A stretch of 64,000 bases of DNA, taken from Bacteroidales bacterium UBA1392 (GTDB lineage Bacteria > Bacteroidota > Bacteroidia > Bacteroidales > UBA932). The translations under genes and the position numbers were made by a program. Shown here piece after piece: positions 27,941-36,185 of this stretch. Each line of letters opens with the position of its first letter. Within the stretch, counting starts at the first letter, position 1. The stretch is from NCBI GenBank assembly GCA_002305275.1, contig DBQO01000033.1, forward strand, positions 13,925 to 77,924. The letters are read 5' to 3'. The notes under the pieces were generated by a model, which was not told where the DNA came from, ran no database searches, and was given only the letters and a program-made list of their open reading frames with translations.

Positions 27941-29500
27941 GTGGAAAAATCAATCTATAGAAAACTCGATTGGACTATAATCACCTGCTATCTGGCATTG
28001 GTGCTTTTCGGGTGGATTAATATCTATTCGTCTCTATATCAAGAGGGGGCAGTCATTTTTGACTTCTCTATGGAATATGGCAAGCAGATTATATGGATAG
28101 GAACTTCGGTAGTACTGGCGTTGCTAATATTATTTGCAATACCTCCAAAAATCTATACTGCCTTTGCCTGGTGGCTGTATGCGTTAATGGCGGTGCTACT
28201 GGTGGCGGTTATATTTATAGGAGCCAATGTAAAAGGTTCCAATAGTTGGTTGCAGATAGGGAGCATGAGGGTGCAGCCGGCCGAGTTTTCCAAAATTACC
28301 ACCTCGCTGGCCCTTGCCCATCTTATGAGCAGCAAATTTGATTTCAGTTTTAAGAACAAATCAGATGTCCTCAAAGCATTCGCGGTCTTCTTGTTGCCGA
28401 TGTCGGCAATAATTTTGGAGAAGGAGACGGGAACCGCTCTGGTTTATCTTGGATTCCTGTTGATGTTTTACCGTGAGGGAATGTCAGGGTGGATACTTAT
28501 TTTTGGATTATCCGTAATTGGTATTTTTATAAGTACCCTGGTCTTTTCACCCTATATTTCTATTGTAATAGTGGTAGGATTGGTAACTCTATTTGCAGCG
28601 CTTGTGACGCGAAAAAAGTGGGTAGTTGCGGTCGTTTTGCCATTAATAGTGTTGCTGGGATTTATTCCTTCGCTCGTCAGCGATATAGGTAGTATGGAAA
28701 AGCCGGCTACAGAAATAGTCTCAGTGGAAGCAGACAGAGACAATATTGCGGACGAGTCCGCTACTATTGCGGATGATGATATGGTTTCCGCTACAAGCAA
28801 GAGTCAGAGCAAATTTGCAGTTGCCCTCAGAAAATTTTTCAGCAGGTTCCCTGCGGAAATTTGGTTGGTGTTCGCCCTCGCGCCATTTCTGCTTGTGCTT
28901 CTAATCAAGTCTGTGGTAAAGCGTCAAAAGATATTGCGCAATACGATACTTAGCATGATAGTGGGTATCTCTCTGGTCTTTTCGGTGGATTTCATATTTG
29001 ACAATGTTCTCAAAGATTACCAAAAAGGGCGTATAGAGGTGCTTCTGGGAATCAAGGAGGATCCTATGGGCGATGGTTACAATGTCCACCAATCCATGAT
29101 TGCGATCGGTTCCGGAGGATTTTTCGGTAAAGGATATCTCCGGGGTACACAGACTCGCTTTGATTTTGTTCCGGAGCAGACTACCGATTTTATTTTTTGC
29201 ACCATAGGAGAGGAATGGGGTTTCGTAGGGTCTTTGGCGGTACTGGCCATTTTCTTGGTATTGCTGATAAGGCTTATCAATTCCGCAGAAAAACAAAGGG
29301 ACCGTTTTATTCGTATTTATGGCTATTGTGTCGCCTCCATCCTATTTATGCATATTCTAATAAATGTTGGAATGACGGTCGGACTTATGCCTGTGATAGG
29401 CATTCCGCTGCCCTTTGTGAGTTATGGAGGCAGTAGCCTTTGGGGATTCACCATTTTGCTATTTATCTATGTACGTCTTGATCTGGAGAGATGGAGATAA
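27941..29500 (+). CDS. rodA: SEDS-family peptidoglycan polymerase RodA
   Basis: SEDS glycosyltransferase that polymerises lipid II with PBP2. The start is GTG at 27941, with AGGAGG about 9 bp upstream inside the end of mrdA. 519 residues, longer than the usual 370-420. The extra length lies between about residues 225 and 350: an acidic, Ser/Asp/Glu-rich loop (IADESATIADDDMVSATSKS) plus further hydrophobic segments. SEDS blocks are present: VKGSNSWLQIGSMRVQPAEF, SMIAIGSGGFFGKGYLRGTQ and PLPFVSYGGSS. Confidence 0.95.
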   Translation: MEKSIYRKLDWTIITCYLALVLFGWINIYSSLYQEGAVIFDFSMEYGKQIIWIGTSVVLALLILFAIPPKIYTAFAWWLYALMAVLLVAVIFIGANVKGSNSWLQIGSMRVQPAEFSKITTSLALAHLMSSKFDFSFKNKSDVLKAFAVFLLPMSAIILEKETGTALVYLGFLLMFYREGMSGWILIFGLSVIGIFISTLVFSPYISIVIVVGLVTLFAALVTRKKWVVAVVLPLIVLLGFIPSLVSDIGSMEKPATEIVSVEADRDNIADESATIADDDMVSATSKSQSKFAVALRKFFSRFPAEIWLVFALAPFLLVLLIKSVVKRQKILRNTILSMIVGISLVFSVDFIFDNVLKDYQKGRIEVLLGIKEDPMGDGYNVHQSMIAIGSGGFFGKGYLRGTQTRFDFVPEQTTDFIFCTIGEEWGFVGSLAVLAIFLVLLIRLINSAEKQRDRFIRIYGYCVASILFMHILINVGMTVGLMPVIGIPLPFVSYGGSSLWGFTILLFIYVRLDLERWR

Positions 29501-29506
29501 ATCCGA

Positions 29507-29537
29507 TTGGAAAAGAAATAATAACTGACTACCTTTG
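29507..29537 (+). promoter_or_regulatory. putative promoter of gcvP
   Basis: TTG at 29507-29509, 20-bp spacer, TACCTTTG at 29530-29537, ending 31 bp before the gcvP ATG. This suggests gcvP is separate from the shape operon. No glycine riboswitch fits in this short leader. Confidence 0.6.
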
Positions 29538-29568
29538 TTGAATGACAACTATTAAAACCATATAAAAC

Positions 29569-32394
29569 ATGCCACATAAATTCGTTGACAGACATAACGG
29601 GCCAAGGGATTTCCAAGAAAAAATCATGTTGGAAAGGCTCGGCGTATCATCAATTGATGAACTTATAAAACAAACCGTACCGTCAGACATTCTCCTAAAA
29701 GAGCCTCTTGCTCTGGAACCGGCTCTCTCCGAGCACGAATACACGGCACGACTCAAAAAGACGGCATCCCTCAATAAACCTTTCCGCTCAATGATAGGAA
29801 TGGGTTATTATGGTACGGCCTCACCCGCAGTAATTATACGCAACATTTTTGAGAATCCCTCCTGGTACACCTCCTACACCCCTTATCAGGCAGAGATCTC
29901 GCAAGGCCGTCTCGAGGCGCTGATCAATTTTCAGACAATGATCTCATCTCTGACGGGATTCAGCCTCTCAAACAGCTCGATGTTGGATGATGCGACAGCC
30001 GCGGCTGAAGCTATGAAGATGATGTATGAGCTCCGTAGCCGCGATGCGGTAAAAGAGGGTAAAAACGTACTCTTTGTAGATAAAAACATCTTTCCCCAGG
30101 TGCTTTCGGTGCTGGAAACGAGATCAGCCCCTCTCGGCATTGAAATAGTTCTGGGTGACTACTCTGATTATAAATTTGACGAAAAATGCTACGGAGCCAT
30201 TCTCCAGTATCCGGCAGCAAATGGTGAAGTGAGGGACTACAGCTCATTCTGCTCAAAAGCTCATGAGCGGGGTATCCTCGTAACTGCATATTGCGACCTT
30301 CTTGCACTTGCAGTACTTAAGGAACCGGCAGCCTGGGGTGCTGACATTGCAGTGGGTACGGCCCAGAGATTTGGGCTTCCCATGGGCTTCGGCGGTCCTA
30401 CGGCCGGCTTTATCGCCACTTCAGATACATTCAAGCGCAACCTTCCGGGTCGTATAGTCGGCATATCGGTGGACCGTCACGGCAACCCCGCAGTACGCCT
30501 CGCTCTCCAGACACGTGAGCAGCATATCAAAAGGGAGAAGGCCACATCCAATATCTGTACTGCTACTGCACTCATGGCCACGATGTCAGGAATGTTTGCA
30601 CTATATCATGGTCCAAAAGGCATACGTAAAATAGCCATGAACGCTTATCGCCATGCTCATGCCGTGGCTGATACTCTTCGCAAAAATGGTTACAGACTCG
30701 CTGCAAAGAACTTCTTCGACACCATTGAAATCATAGGAGCGGAAGGTATTGAGTTTGATCCTGCAGAGATCAATTCAAGAGCGGAAGAAGCAGGAATCAA
30801 CTTCTGCTACACCTCCGACAATACCATAATCATCAGTTTTGACGAGCTCTCGAATCATGAAGAGGCTTCCATAATAGGAGGAATATTTGGCTGCGTAGAT
30901 CTCAACCCGGGCATTCCTGCAGAGCCTTCATTCATGAAGAGAGAAACACCCATCCTCACCTCAGAGATATTCAATAAATACCACTCTGAGACAGACATGA
31001 TGCGCTATATCAAGAAACTCGAGCGCCGGGACATCTCTCTTACACACTCCATGATACCTCTTGGAAGCTGCACCATGAAACTCAATGCAGCAGTTGAGGT
31101 GATGCCTATGAGCTGGAGTGAATTCGGCAATGTACACCCATTCGCACCAACCGACCAGGTGGAAGGTTCGCTAAAGGTAATCAAAGAATTGGAGCATGAT
31201 CTTGCCGTCATTACCGGACTGGACGGCTGTTCGCTCCAACCCAATAGCGGTGCTGCGGGTGAATATGCCGGCCTTATGGCCATCCGTGCATACCATCATG
31301 CAAACGGTGATTCGCACCGCAATATAATCATGATTCCCACTTCAGCCCACGGCACCAACCCCGCTTCTGCAGCCATGGCAGGCTACAACATCGTGCTTGT
31401 CGGCTGTGATGAGAATGGTAACATTGATGTTGAAGAGCTTCGCGAAAAGGCAGTTGCAAACCGCGACAATCTGGCAGGAATAATGATCACCTATCCTTCC
31501 ACCCACGGTGTGTTTGAGGTTAAAATTCGCGAAATTTGCAACATAATCCACGAAAATGGTGGTCAGGTCTACATGGACGGGGCTAATATGAATGCTCAGG
31601 TAGGTCTTACCAACCCCGGTTACATCGGTGCTGACGTATGCCACCTCAACCTTCACAAGACCTTTGCAATGCCTCACGGAGGCGGTGGTCCAGGTGTAGG
31701 TCCCATTTGCACCGCAAAACATCTTACGCCGTACCTTCCCGGACATCCGGTACTCCCTGAATGTGGTGGAGTCAATATGACTGCGGTTGCTGCGGCTCCA
31801 TACGGCAGCCCTTTGTTGCTCCCCATCACTCATGCCTATATCAAATTGCTCGGAGCTAATGGACTCCGTAAGGCTACTGAAATTGCCATTCTCAACGCCA
31901 ATTATATAGCTGTGCAACTGGAACCGGAACTTAAGACCCTCTACACAGGTGATAAAGGCCGTGTTGCACACGAATGTATCGTAGACTTCAGACATTTCCG
32001 TTCAGAGTACGGCGTGGATGCAACCGATATTGCCAAGCGACTTATGGACTTCGGATTCCACGCTCCTACACTTTCATTCCCGGTACACGAGACATTGATG
32101 ATCGAGCCTACCGAAAGCGAATCACTACCGGAACTTGACAGATTTGTAGAAGCATTGAAGTGTATTGTTACCGAATGTGAAGACATTAAGGCCGGACGTC
32201 TCGATAAGGATGACAATCCCATCAAAATGGCACCTCATACGGCTTGTGAGGTTGGCTCGGACAACTGGTCACATCCTTACACTCGCAAACAGGCGGCATA
32301 TCCCCTTGAGTGGATCCGCGACAACAAGTTCTGGCCACATGTTGCACGTGTGGACAGCGGGTACGGTGACCGCAATCTGGTAGCTACAGTATAG
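29569..32394 (+). CDS. gcvP: glycine dehydrogenase (decarboxylating), P protein
   Basis: PLP enzyme of the glycine cleavage system that decarboxylates glycine and loads the aminomethyl group on the H protein. 941 residues in a single chain, i.e. the fused form rather than split GcvPA/GcvPB. The N-terminus (HKFVDRHNGP) is standard. The PLP lysine is Lys697 in NLHKTFAMPHGGGGPG. The other glycine cleavage genes (gcvT, gcvH) are not nearby. The stop codon TAG is also the first triplet of a 7-bp repeat array. Confidence 0.97.
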   Translation: MPHKFVDRHNGPRDFQEKIMLERLGVSSIDELIKQTVPSDILLKEPLALEPALSEHEYTARLKKTASLNKPFRSMIGMGYYGTASPAVIIRNIFENPSWYTSYTPYQAEISQGRLEALINFQTMISSLTGFSLSNSSMLDDATAAAEAMKMMYELRSRDAVKEGKNVLFVDKNIFPQVLSVLETRSAPLGIEIVLGDYSDYKFDEKCYGAILQYPAANGEVRDYSSFCSKAHERGILVTAYCDLLALAVLKEPAAWGADIAVGTAQRFGLPMGFGGPTAGFIATSDTFKRNLPGRIVGISVDRHGNPAVRLALQTREQHIKREKATSNICTATALMATMSGMFALYHGPKGIRKIAMNAYRHAHAVADTLRKNGYRLAAKNFFDTIEIIGAEGIEFDPAEINSRAEEAGINFCYTSDNTIIISFDELSNHEEASIIGGIFGCVDLNPGIPAEPSFMKRETPILTSEIFNKYHSETDMMRYIKKLERRDISLTHSMIPLGSCTMKLNAAVEVMPMSWSEFGNVHPFAPTDQVEGSLKVIKELEHDLAVITGLDGCSLQPNSGAAGEYAGLMAIRAYHHANGDSHRNIIMIPTSAHGTNPASAAMAGYNIVLVGCDENGNIDVEELREKAVANRDNLAGIMITYPSTHGVFEVKIREICNIIHENGGQVYMDGANMNAQVGLTNPGYIGADVCHLNLHKTFAMPHGGGGPGVGPICTAKHLTPYLPGHPVLPECGGVNMTAVAAAPYGSPLLLPITHAYIKLLGANGLRKATEIAILNANYIAVQLEPELKTLYTGDKGRVAHECIVDFRHFRSEYGVDATDIAKRLMDFGFHAPTLSFPVHETLMIEPTESESLPELDRFVEALKCIVTECEDIKAGRLDKDDNPIKMAPHTACEVGSDNWSHPYTRKQAAYPLEWIRDNKFWPHVARVDSGYGDRNLVATV

Positions 32395-32426
32395 TTTCTA
32401 GTCAGAAGTAAGTAGTGTGTAGTTCT
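32392..32426 (+). repeat. heptamer array 3' of gcvP
   Basis: Five consecutive 7-bp units begin at the gcvP stop codon: TAGTTTC, TAGTCAG, AAGTAAG, TAGTGTG, TAGTTCT. Units share the form (T/G/A)AGTNNN. The phase becomes irregular afterwards. Confidence 0.75.
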
Positions 32427-32470
32427 GACAAAGTACTTAGTCAGGAGCTTTGAGTGGTGTGAGGTACAGA

Positions 32471-32529
32471 TTGCAGGTTATTTCAGACTTACGAGTTATG
32501 CGGTAAACCCCGCAACTCGTAACCTGCAA
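32471..32529. repeat. nested inverted repeat between gcvP and rplQ
   Basis: Outer arms TTGCAGGTTA (32471-32480) and TAACCTGCAA (32520-32529) are perfect complements. Inner arms ACGAGTT (32491-32497) and AACTCGT (32514-32520) are also complementary, with GCGG/CCGC inside. It lies between the two heptamer arrays of this spacer. It could form a long hairpin but has no adjacent T-run. Confidence 0.65.
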
Positions 32530-32548
32530 CACGCACCACTATACACAC

Positions 32549-32583
32549 CACACTACATACTACATACTACATACTACATACTC
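32549..32583 (-). repeat. heptamer array 3' of rplQ
   Basis: Read on the minus strand from 32583: GAGTATG, TAGTATG three times, TAGTGTG, five contiguous 7-bp units. It lies just beyond the terminator hairpin of the rplQ operon, on that operon's sense strand. Confidence 0.85.
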
Positions 32584-32590
32584 AGTAAAA

Positions 32591-32623
32591 CAGAGATGGC
32601 CGACTTAAAATCGGCCATCTCTG
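32591..32623. terminator. bidirectional terminator between gcvP and rplQ
   Basis: A perfect 13-bp stem (CAGAGATGGCCGA, 32591-32603, with 32611-32623) and a 7-nt loop. It is followed by TTTTT on the plus strand and TTTTAC on the minus strand. It closes the ribosomal operon and can also stop gcvP transcripts. Confidence 0.9.
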
Positions 32624-32643
32624 TTTTTACGTCACTACTCAAG

Positions 32644-33300
32644 CTATGCGTTACCGGTCTTGCGAGGAGCGGAAACTTTCTTAACCGGGGCTTTTGCCGC
32701 AACTTTGCCGGCACCCTTGAGAGTTGCCTTAGGAGCGGCCTTTGAAGCTGCTTTAGGGGCTGCTTTTTTAACTGCCGGCTTGGCTGCCTTGGTTGCTTTA
32801 ACTTCAGCCTCTTCTGCACTTACCTCAACATTCTTATCCACAACCTTCTCCGTACTCGTATCTGCACTCTTCTTGGAGCGACTGCGGCGAGTAGAAACTT
32901 TCTTCGTCTCTTTTGCAGGTGCATCAGCTTCAAGGATTGCCTTGTTGAAATCTACCAACTCGATATATGCCATATTAGCCCCGTCTCCAAGACGAAAACC
33001 GTTTTTGATAATGCGTGTATATCCGCCGGGACGATCAGCAATCTTCGGAGCAACAACACGGAACAACTCAGCAACCGCCTCTTTCTGTTTCAGGTAACTG
33101 AATACTATTCGACGTGAGTGGGTAGTATCCTCTTTCGACTTGGTAATAAGCGGTTCAACATAAACTCTAAGGGCTTTAGCCTTTTCGAGAGTAGTCTCAA
33201 TCCTCTTGTGAAGAATTAGAGATGAGGCCATGTTGGCCAGCATTGCCTTGCGATGTCCGCTCTTACGTCCTAAACTGTTTATTGATCTATTGTGCCTCAT
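32644..33300 (-). CDS. rplQ: ribosomal protein L17 with a long Lys/Ala-rich tail
   Basis: Large-subunit protein L17. The core (about residues 1-125, MRHNRSINSLGRKSGHRKAM onward) is standard. A tail of about 90 residues follows: a Ser/Arg/Lys patch, a short acidic part, then alternating Lys, Ala and Pro (PAVKKAAPKAASKAAPKA), similar in composition to histone H1-like tails. L17 is usually 115-165 residues, so 218 is long. Its start overlaps the end of rpoA by 14 bp. It is the last gene of the operon. Confidence 0.95.
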   Translation of the reverse strand: MRHNRSINSLGRKSGHRKAMLANMASSLILHKRIETTLEKAKALRVYVEPLITKSKEDTTHSRRIVFSYLKQKEAVAELFRVVAPKIADRPGGYTRIIKNGFRLGDGANMAYIELVDFNKAILEADAPAKETKKVSTRRSRSKKSADTSTEKVVDKNVEVSAEEAEVKATKAAKPAVKKAAPKAASKAAPKATLKGAGKVAAKAPVKKVSAPRKTGNA

Positions 33301-34300
33301 TTTCTTGTGCTTTTATTTCAATATTATACTTAGTGATGTCCATTCCGAAGTTCAGTTTCAATCTATCCATGAGCATATCAATCTCGTTGAGAGATTTCTT
33401 TCCGAAATTTCTGAATTTCATCAAATCTGTCCTCTGATGGCTAACCAAGTCAGCAAATGTCTCGATACTTGCAGCCTTCAGGCAGTTTAGTGCCCTCACT
33501 GAAAGCTCCATATCTGAGAGCTTGGTAAGAAGGATATGACGCATGCGCATCGACTCTTCATCAAGTTGTTTATTGTCTTGCTCGACTGTTGTCTCGAGGG
33601 TAATCTTCTCATCTGAAAAGAGCCAGAAGTGCTGAATCAGGATGGTAGCTGCCTCTTTCAAAGCCTCCTTCGGGTGGATTGAACCGTCTGTGGTAATCTC
33701 AATGTTGAGTTTCTCGTAGTCGGTCTTCTGTTCAACACGCCAGTCCTCAACCGAGTATTTCACATTCTTTATAGGAGTGAAAATCGAGTCAATCGCAATT
33801 GTTCCGATGGGGGCATTATCCACTTTGTTTTCTTCTGCAGGGACATAGCCTCTTCCTTTACCGATCCTCATCTCAATGTTGAGCTTAACGGAAGGCTCCA
33901 TGGAGCAAATGTGGAGATCGGGATTCAATACTTTAAAGGAGGATAAACTCTTGGAAATATCTTCAGCAGTAAATTCTTGCTTACCACTAACAGTCACGTT
34001 TACCACCTCGCTGTCCACATCTTCTATCATCCTTCTGAGTCTAACCTGCTTTAGATTTAGAATGATGTCAACAACACTCTCAATAACACCTGGTATAGTG
34101 TCAAATTCGTGACTCACACCGTCGATTTTTATTGAGGTGATGGCAAAGCCTTCCAAAGAAGAGAGCAGTATACGACGGAGAGCATTACCTACGGTTATAC
34201 CATATCCTGGTTCCAACGGACGGAATTCGAAACGGCCGAAGGTGTCAGTTGCGTCAAGCATTATTACCTTATCCGGTTTTTGAAATGCCAAAATTGCCAT
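33287..34300 (-). CDS. rpoA: RNA polymerase alpha subunit
   Basis: 337 residues. The N-terminal assembly domain shows RFEFRPLEPGYGITVGNALR and RILLSSLEGFAITSIKIDG. The C-terminal domain, which contacts DNA and activators, has the helix-hairpin-helix KFRNFGKKSLNEIDMLMD. A short tail ends EAQ. Placed between rpsD and rplQ as in most bacteria; rplQ overlaps its end. Confidence 0.98.
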   Translation of the reverse strand: MAILAFQKPDKVIMLDATDTFGRFEFRPLEPGYGITVGNALRRILLSSLEGFAITSIKIDGVSHEFDTIPGVIESVVDIILNLKQVRLRRMIEDVDSEVVNVTVSGKQEFTAEDISKSLSSFKVLNPDLHICSMEPSVKLNIEMRIGKGRGYVPAEENKVDNAPIGTIAIDSIFTPIKNVKYSVEDWRVEQKTDYEKLNIEITTDGSIHPKEALKEAATILIQHFWLFSDEKITLETTVEQDNKQLDEESMRMRHILLTKLSDMELSVRALNCLKAASIETFADLVSHQRTDLMKFRNFGKKSLNEIDMLMDRLKLNFGMDITKYNIEIKAQENEAQ

Positions 34301-34340
34301 ACTGTTTAAATTTTATTAGTGTTTACGCTATAAGCAAGGA

Positions 34341-34946
34341 TTACTTGGAATACAACTCCACAATGAGTTGCTCATTGATATTTTCGGGGACTTCGCTTCT
34401 TAGAGGGACGTTGGTATATTTGCCCTGGTGCTTTGCAGCATCCCACTCAAGCCAGGAGTAGGTGTTGGAAGAGCGTGAAAGACTCTCCTGAATAACTTCC
34501 AGACTCTTTGAACGCTCACGAATTCCTACAAGTTCGCCGGGTTTGACAATGGTTGAGGGAATATTACAAATCTCACCATTGCGAGTGATGTGACAGTGTG
34601 TTACAAGCTGTCTTGCAGCAGCTCTCGTAGGGGCTATCCCGAGACGGTAAACTATATTGTCGAGACGGGACTCCAGTAGGAGAATGAGGTTTTCGCCGGT
34701 ACGGCCTTTCATCCTGTGTGCTTTGCCATAGAAATTGCGGAACTGTCTTTCGAGAAGGCCATAAGTGTATTTTACTTTTTGCTTCTCAGCGAGCTGAGTT
34801 CCGTACTCTGAGGTTTTTTTGCGCTTCTTGGCCTGTCCATGCTGTCCCGGAGGATAATTCTTCTTCTCAAACTGTTTATCCGGACCAAAGATAGGCTCTC
34901 CAAATTTGCGGGCTATTTTCGTTTTGGGCCCTGTATATCTTGCCAT
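34341..34946 (-). CDS. rpsD: ribosomal protein S4
   Basis: Primary 16S rRNA-binding protein of the small subunit. 201 residues, starting MARYTGPKTKIARKFGEPIF. The S4 RNA-binding domain is visible in ESRLDNIVYRLGIAPTRAAA. No cysteine zinc cluster is present at the N-terminus. In many bacteria S4 represses its own operon; no site for this could be identified here. Confidence 0.98.
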   Translation of the reverse strand: MARYTGPKTKIARKFGEPIFGPDKQFEKKNYPPGQHGQAKKRKKTSEYGTQLAEKQKVKYTYGLLERQFRNFYGKAHRMKGRTGENLILLLESRLDNIVYRLGIAPTRAAARQLVTHCHITRNGEICNIPSTIVKPGELVGIRERSKSLEVIQESLSRSSNTYSWLEWDAAKHQGKYTNVPLRSEVPENINEQLIVELYSK

Positions 34947-34978
34947 ATTATTCTACTATTGCTTTAAGGTTATTAAGG

Positions 34979-35368
34979 TTATACTCTGCGGCGGCCTTTG
35001 GGGCGACAACCATTGTGAGGCAGAGGAGTAACATCTACAATTTCGGTAACTTCAATACCCACTCCATGGATAGTACGGATTGCAGACTCTCGACCTGCTC
35101 CCGGACCCTTTACATATGCCTTAATCTTGCGTAATCCGAGATCATACGCAACCTTGGCGCAATCTTGAGCGGCTACTTGCGCTGCATAAGGAGTATTCTT
35201 CTTTGATCCCCTAAAGCCCATTTTGCCTGCTGATGACCAACTGATTACCTGACCGGTGCTGTTGGTTATTGTAACTATCACGTTGTTGAAAGTCGACGAA
35301 ATATGAGCTTGACCATAAGCGTCAACTTTAACAACTCTTTTCTTGCTTGTTGTAGGTTTTTTTGCCAT
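34979..35368 (-). CDS. rpsK: ribosomal protein S11
   Basis: Small-subunit platform protein of 129 residues. Recognised by AHISSTFNNVIVTITNSTGQ, WSSAGKMGFRGSKKNTPYAA and the basic C-terminus PHNGCRPKGRRRV. It sits between rpsM and rpsD as usual. Confidence 0.98.
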   Translation of the reverse strand: MAKKPTTSKKRVVKVDAYGQAHISSTFNNVIVTITNSTGQVISWSSAGKMGFRGSKKNTPYAAQVAAQDCAKVAYDLGLRKIKAYVKGPGAGRESAIRTIHGVGIEVTEIVDVTPLPHNGCRPKGRRRV

Positions 35369-35380
35369 AATTCAAATCTC

Positions 35381-35758
35381 TTATTTAGTTGCTTTCTTCT
35401 TATTTGCAACAGTCTTCTTACGACCCTTGCGTGTACGTGCATTATTCTTGGTACTCTGACCGCGTACGGGAAGACCTATGCGGTGACGGATACCCCTATA
35501 ACATCCGATATCCATCAGACGTTTGATGTTCAACTGAACGGATGAGCGAAGCTCTCCTTCAATTTTGTACTCATTGGCAATCTTTGTACGGATTGCCGTA
35601 ATCTGGTCGTCATTCCAGTCCTTGACCTTGGTATCAAGATCAATGTTTAGATCCGTGAGGATCTTTTTAGCAGAACTGCGACCGATACCGAAGATATAGG
35701 TCAATCCTATCTCTCCGCGTTTGTTGTTCGGTAAATCAACTCCGGCTATACGTGCCAT
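35381..35758 (-). CDS. rpsM: ribosomal protein S13
   Basis: Small-subunit head protein of 125 residues, contacting the P-site tRNA. Starts MARIAGVDLPNNKRGEIGLT, with the HhH-type YIFGIGRSSAKKIL and the basic tail RGQSTKNNARTRKGRKKTVA. It follows rpmJ in the operon. Confidence 0.98.
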   Translation of the reverse strand: MARIAGVDLPNNKRGEIGLTYIFGIGRSSAKKILTDLNIDLDTKVKDWNDDQITAIRTKIANEYKIEGELRSSVQLNIKRLMDIGCYRGIRHRIGLPVRGQSTKNNARTRKGRKKTVANKKKATK

Positions 35759-35797
35759 AATCTATTTTTTACTTTATTGTTATTACAAATTAAAAAA

Positions 35798-35914
35798 TTA
35801 TCCCTGGCGCATTTTGAATTTTGGATTCTTCTTGCAAATTACATACAAGCGACCTTTGCGCTTTACAATTTTACAATCCTCACTACGCTTCTTTATGGAT
35901 GCTTTTACTTTCAT
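35798..35914 (-). CDS. rpmJ: ribosomal protein L36
   Basis: A 38-residue protein starting MKVKASIKKRSEDCKIVKRK and ending KNPKFKMRQG. The zinc-type L36 carries C-x2-C-x12-C-x4-H; here the first Cys is Ser and the His is Phe, so this is the zinc-independent (C-minus) form. Only two cysteines remain. It is found between infA and rpsM, the usual place. Confidence 0.95.
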   Translation of the reverse strand: MKVKASIKKRSEDCKIVKRKGRLYVICKKNPKFKMRQG

Positions 35915-35928
35915 TTGTGTAAGTTTTA

Positions 35929-36147
35929 TTATTTATATCTGAAAGAAATTCTTCCTTTAGTCAAATCATACGTGGACATTTCTACCCTTACCCTATCTCC
36001 CGGCAAGATTCTGATATAATGCATGCGCATTTTACCCGAAATGTGAGCGATGATCACGTGTCCGTTGTCAAGTTCGACTCTGAACATCGCATTGGAAAGG
36101 GCTTCTATAACTGTACCTTCTTGTTCTATAGCTTGCTGTTTTGGCAT
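35929..36147 (-). CDS. infA: translation initiation factor IF-1
   Basis: 72-residue S1/OB-fold protein that binds the ribosomal A site during initiation. Recognised by EQEGTVIEALSNAMFRVELD and AHISGKMRMHYIRILPGDRV. It lies 38 bp after map and 14 bp before rpmJ. Confidence 0.98.
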   Translation of the reverse strand: MPKQQAIEQEGTVIEALSNAMFRVELDNGHVIIAHISGKMRMHYIRILPGDRVRVEMSTYDLTKGRISFRYK

Positions 36148-36185
36148 ATTATAACAATTCCGTATGTGTGTTTGACTTGTGGTTA

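Noticed and set aside
29501..29568. Glycine riboswitch before gcvP
   Set aside because: Only about 30 nt of leader follow the promoter, far too short, and no conserved core was seen.
31342..31995. 217-codon open frame opposite gcvP
   Set aside because: Antisense shadow of conserved gcvP catalytic sequence.
32549..32583. CRISPR array
   Set aside because: Units are 7 bp and contiguous, without spacers, and no cas gene is present.
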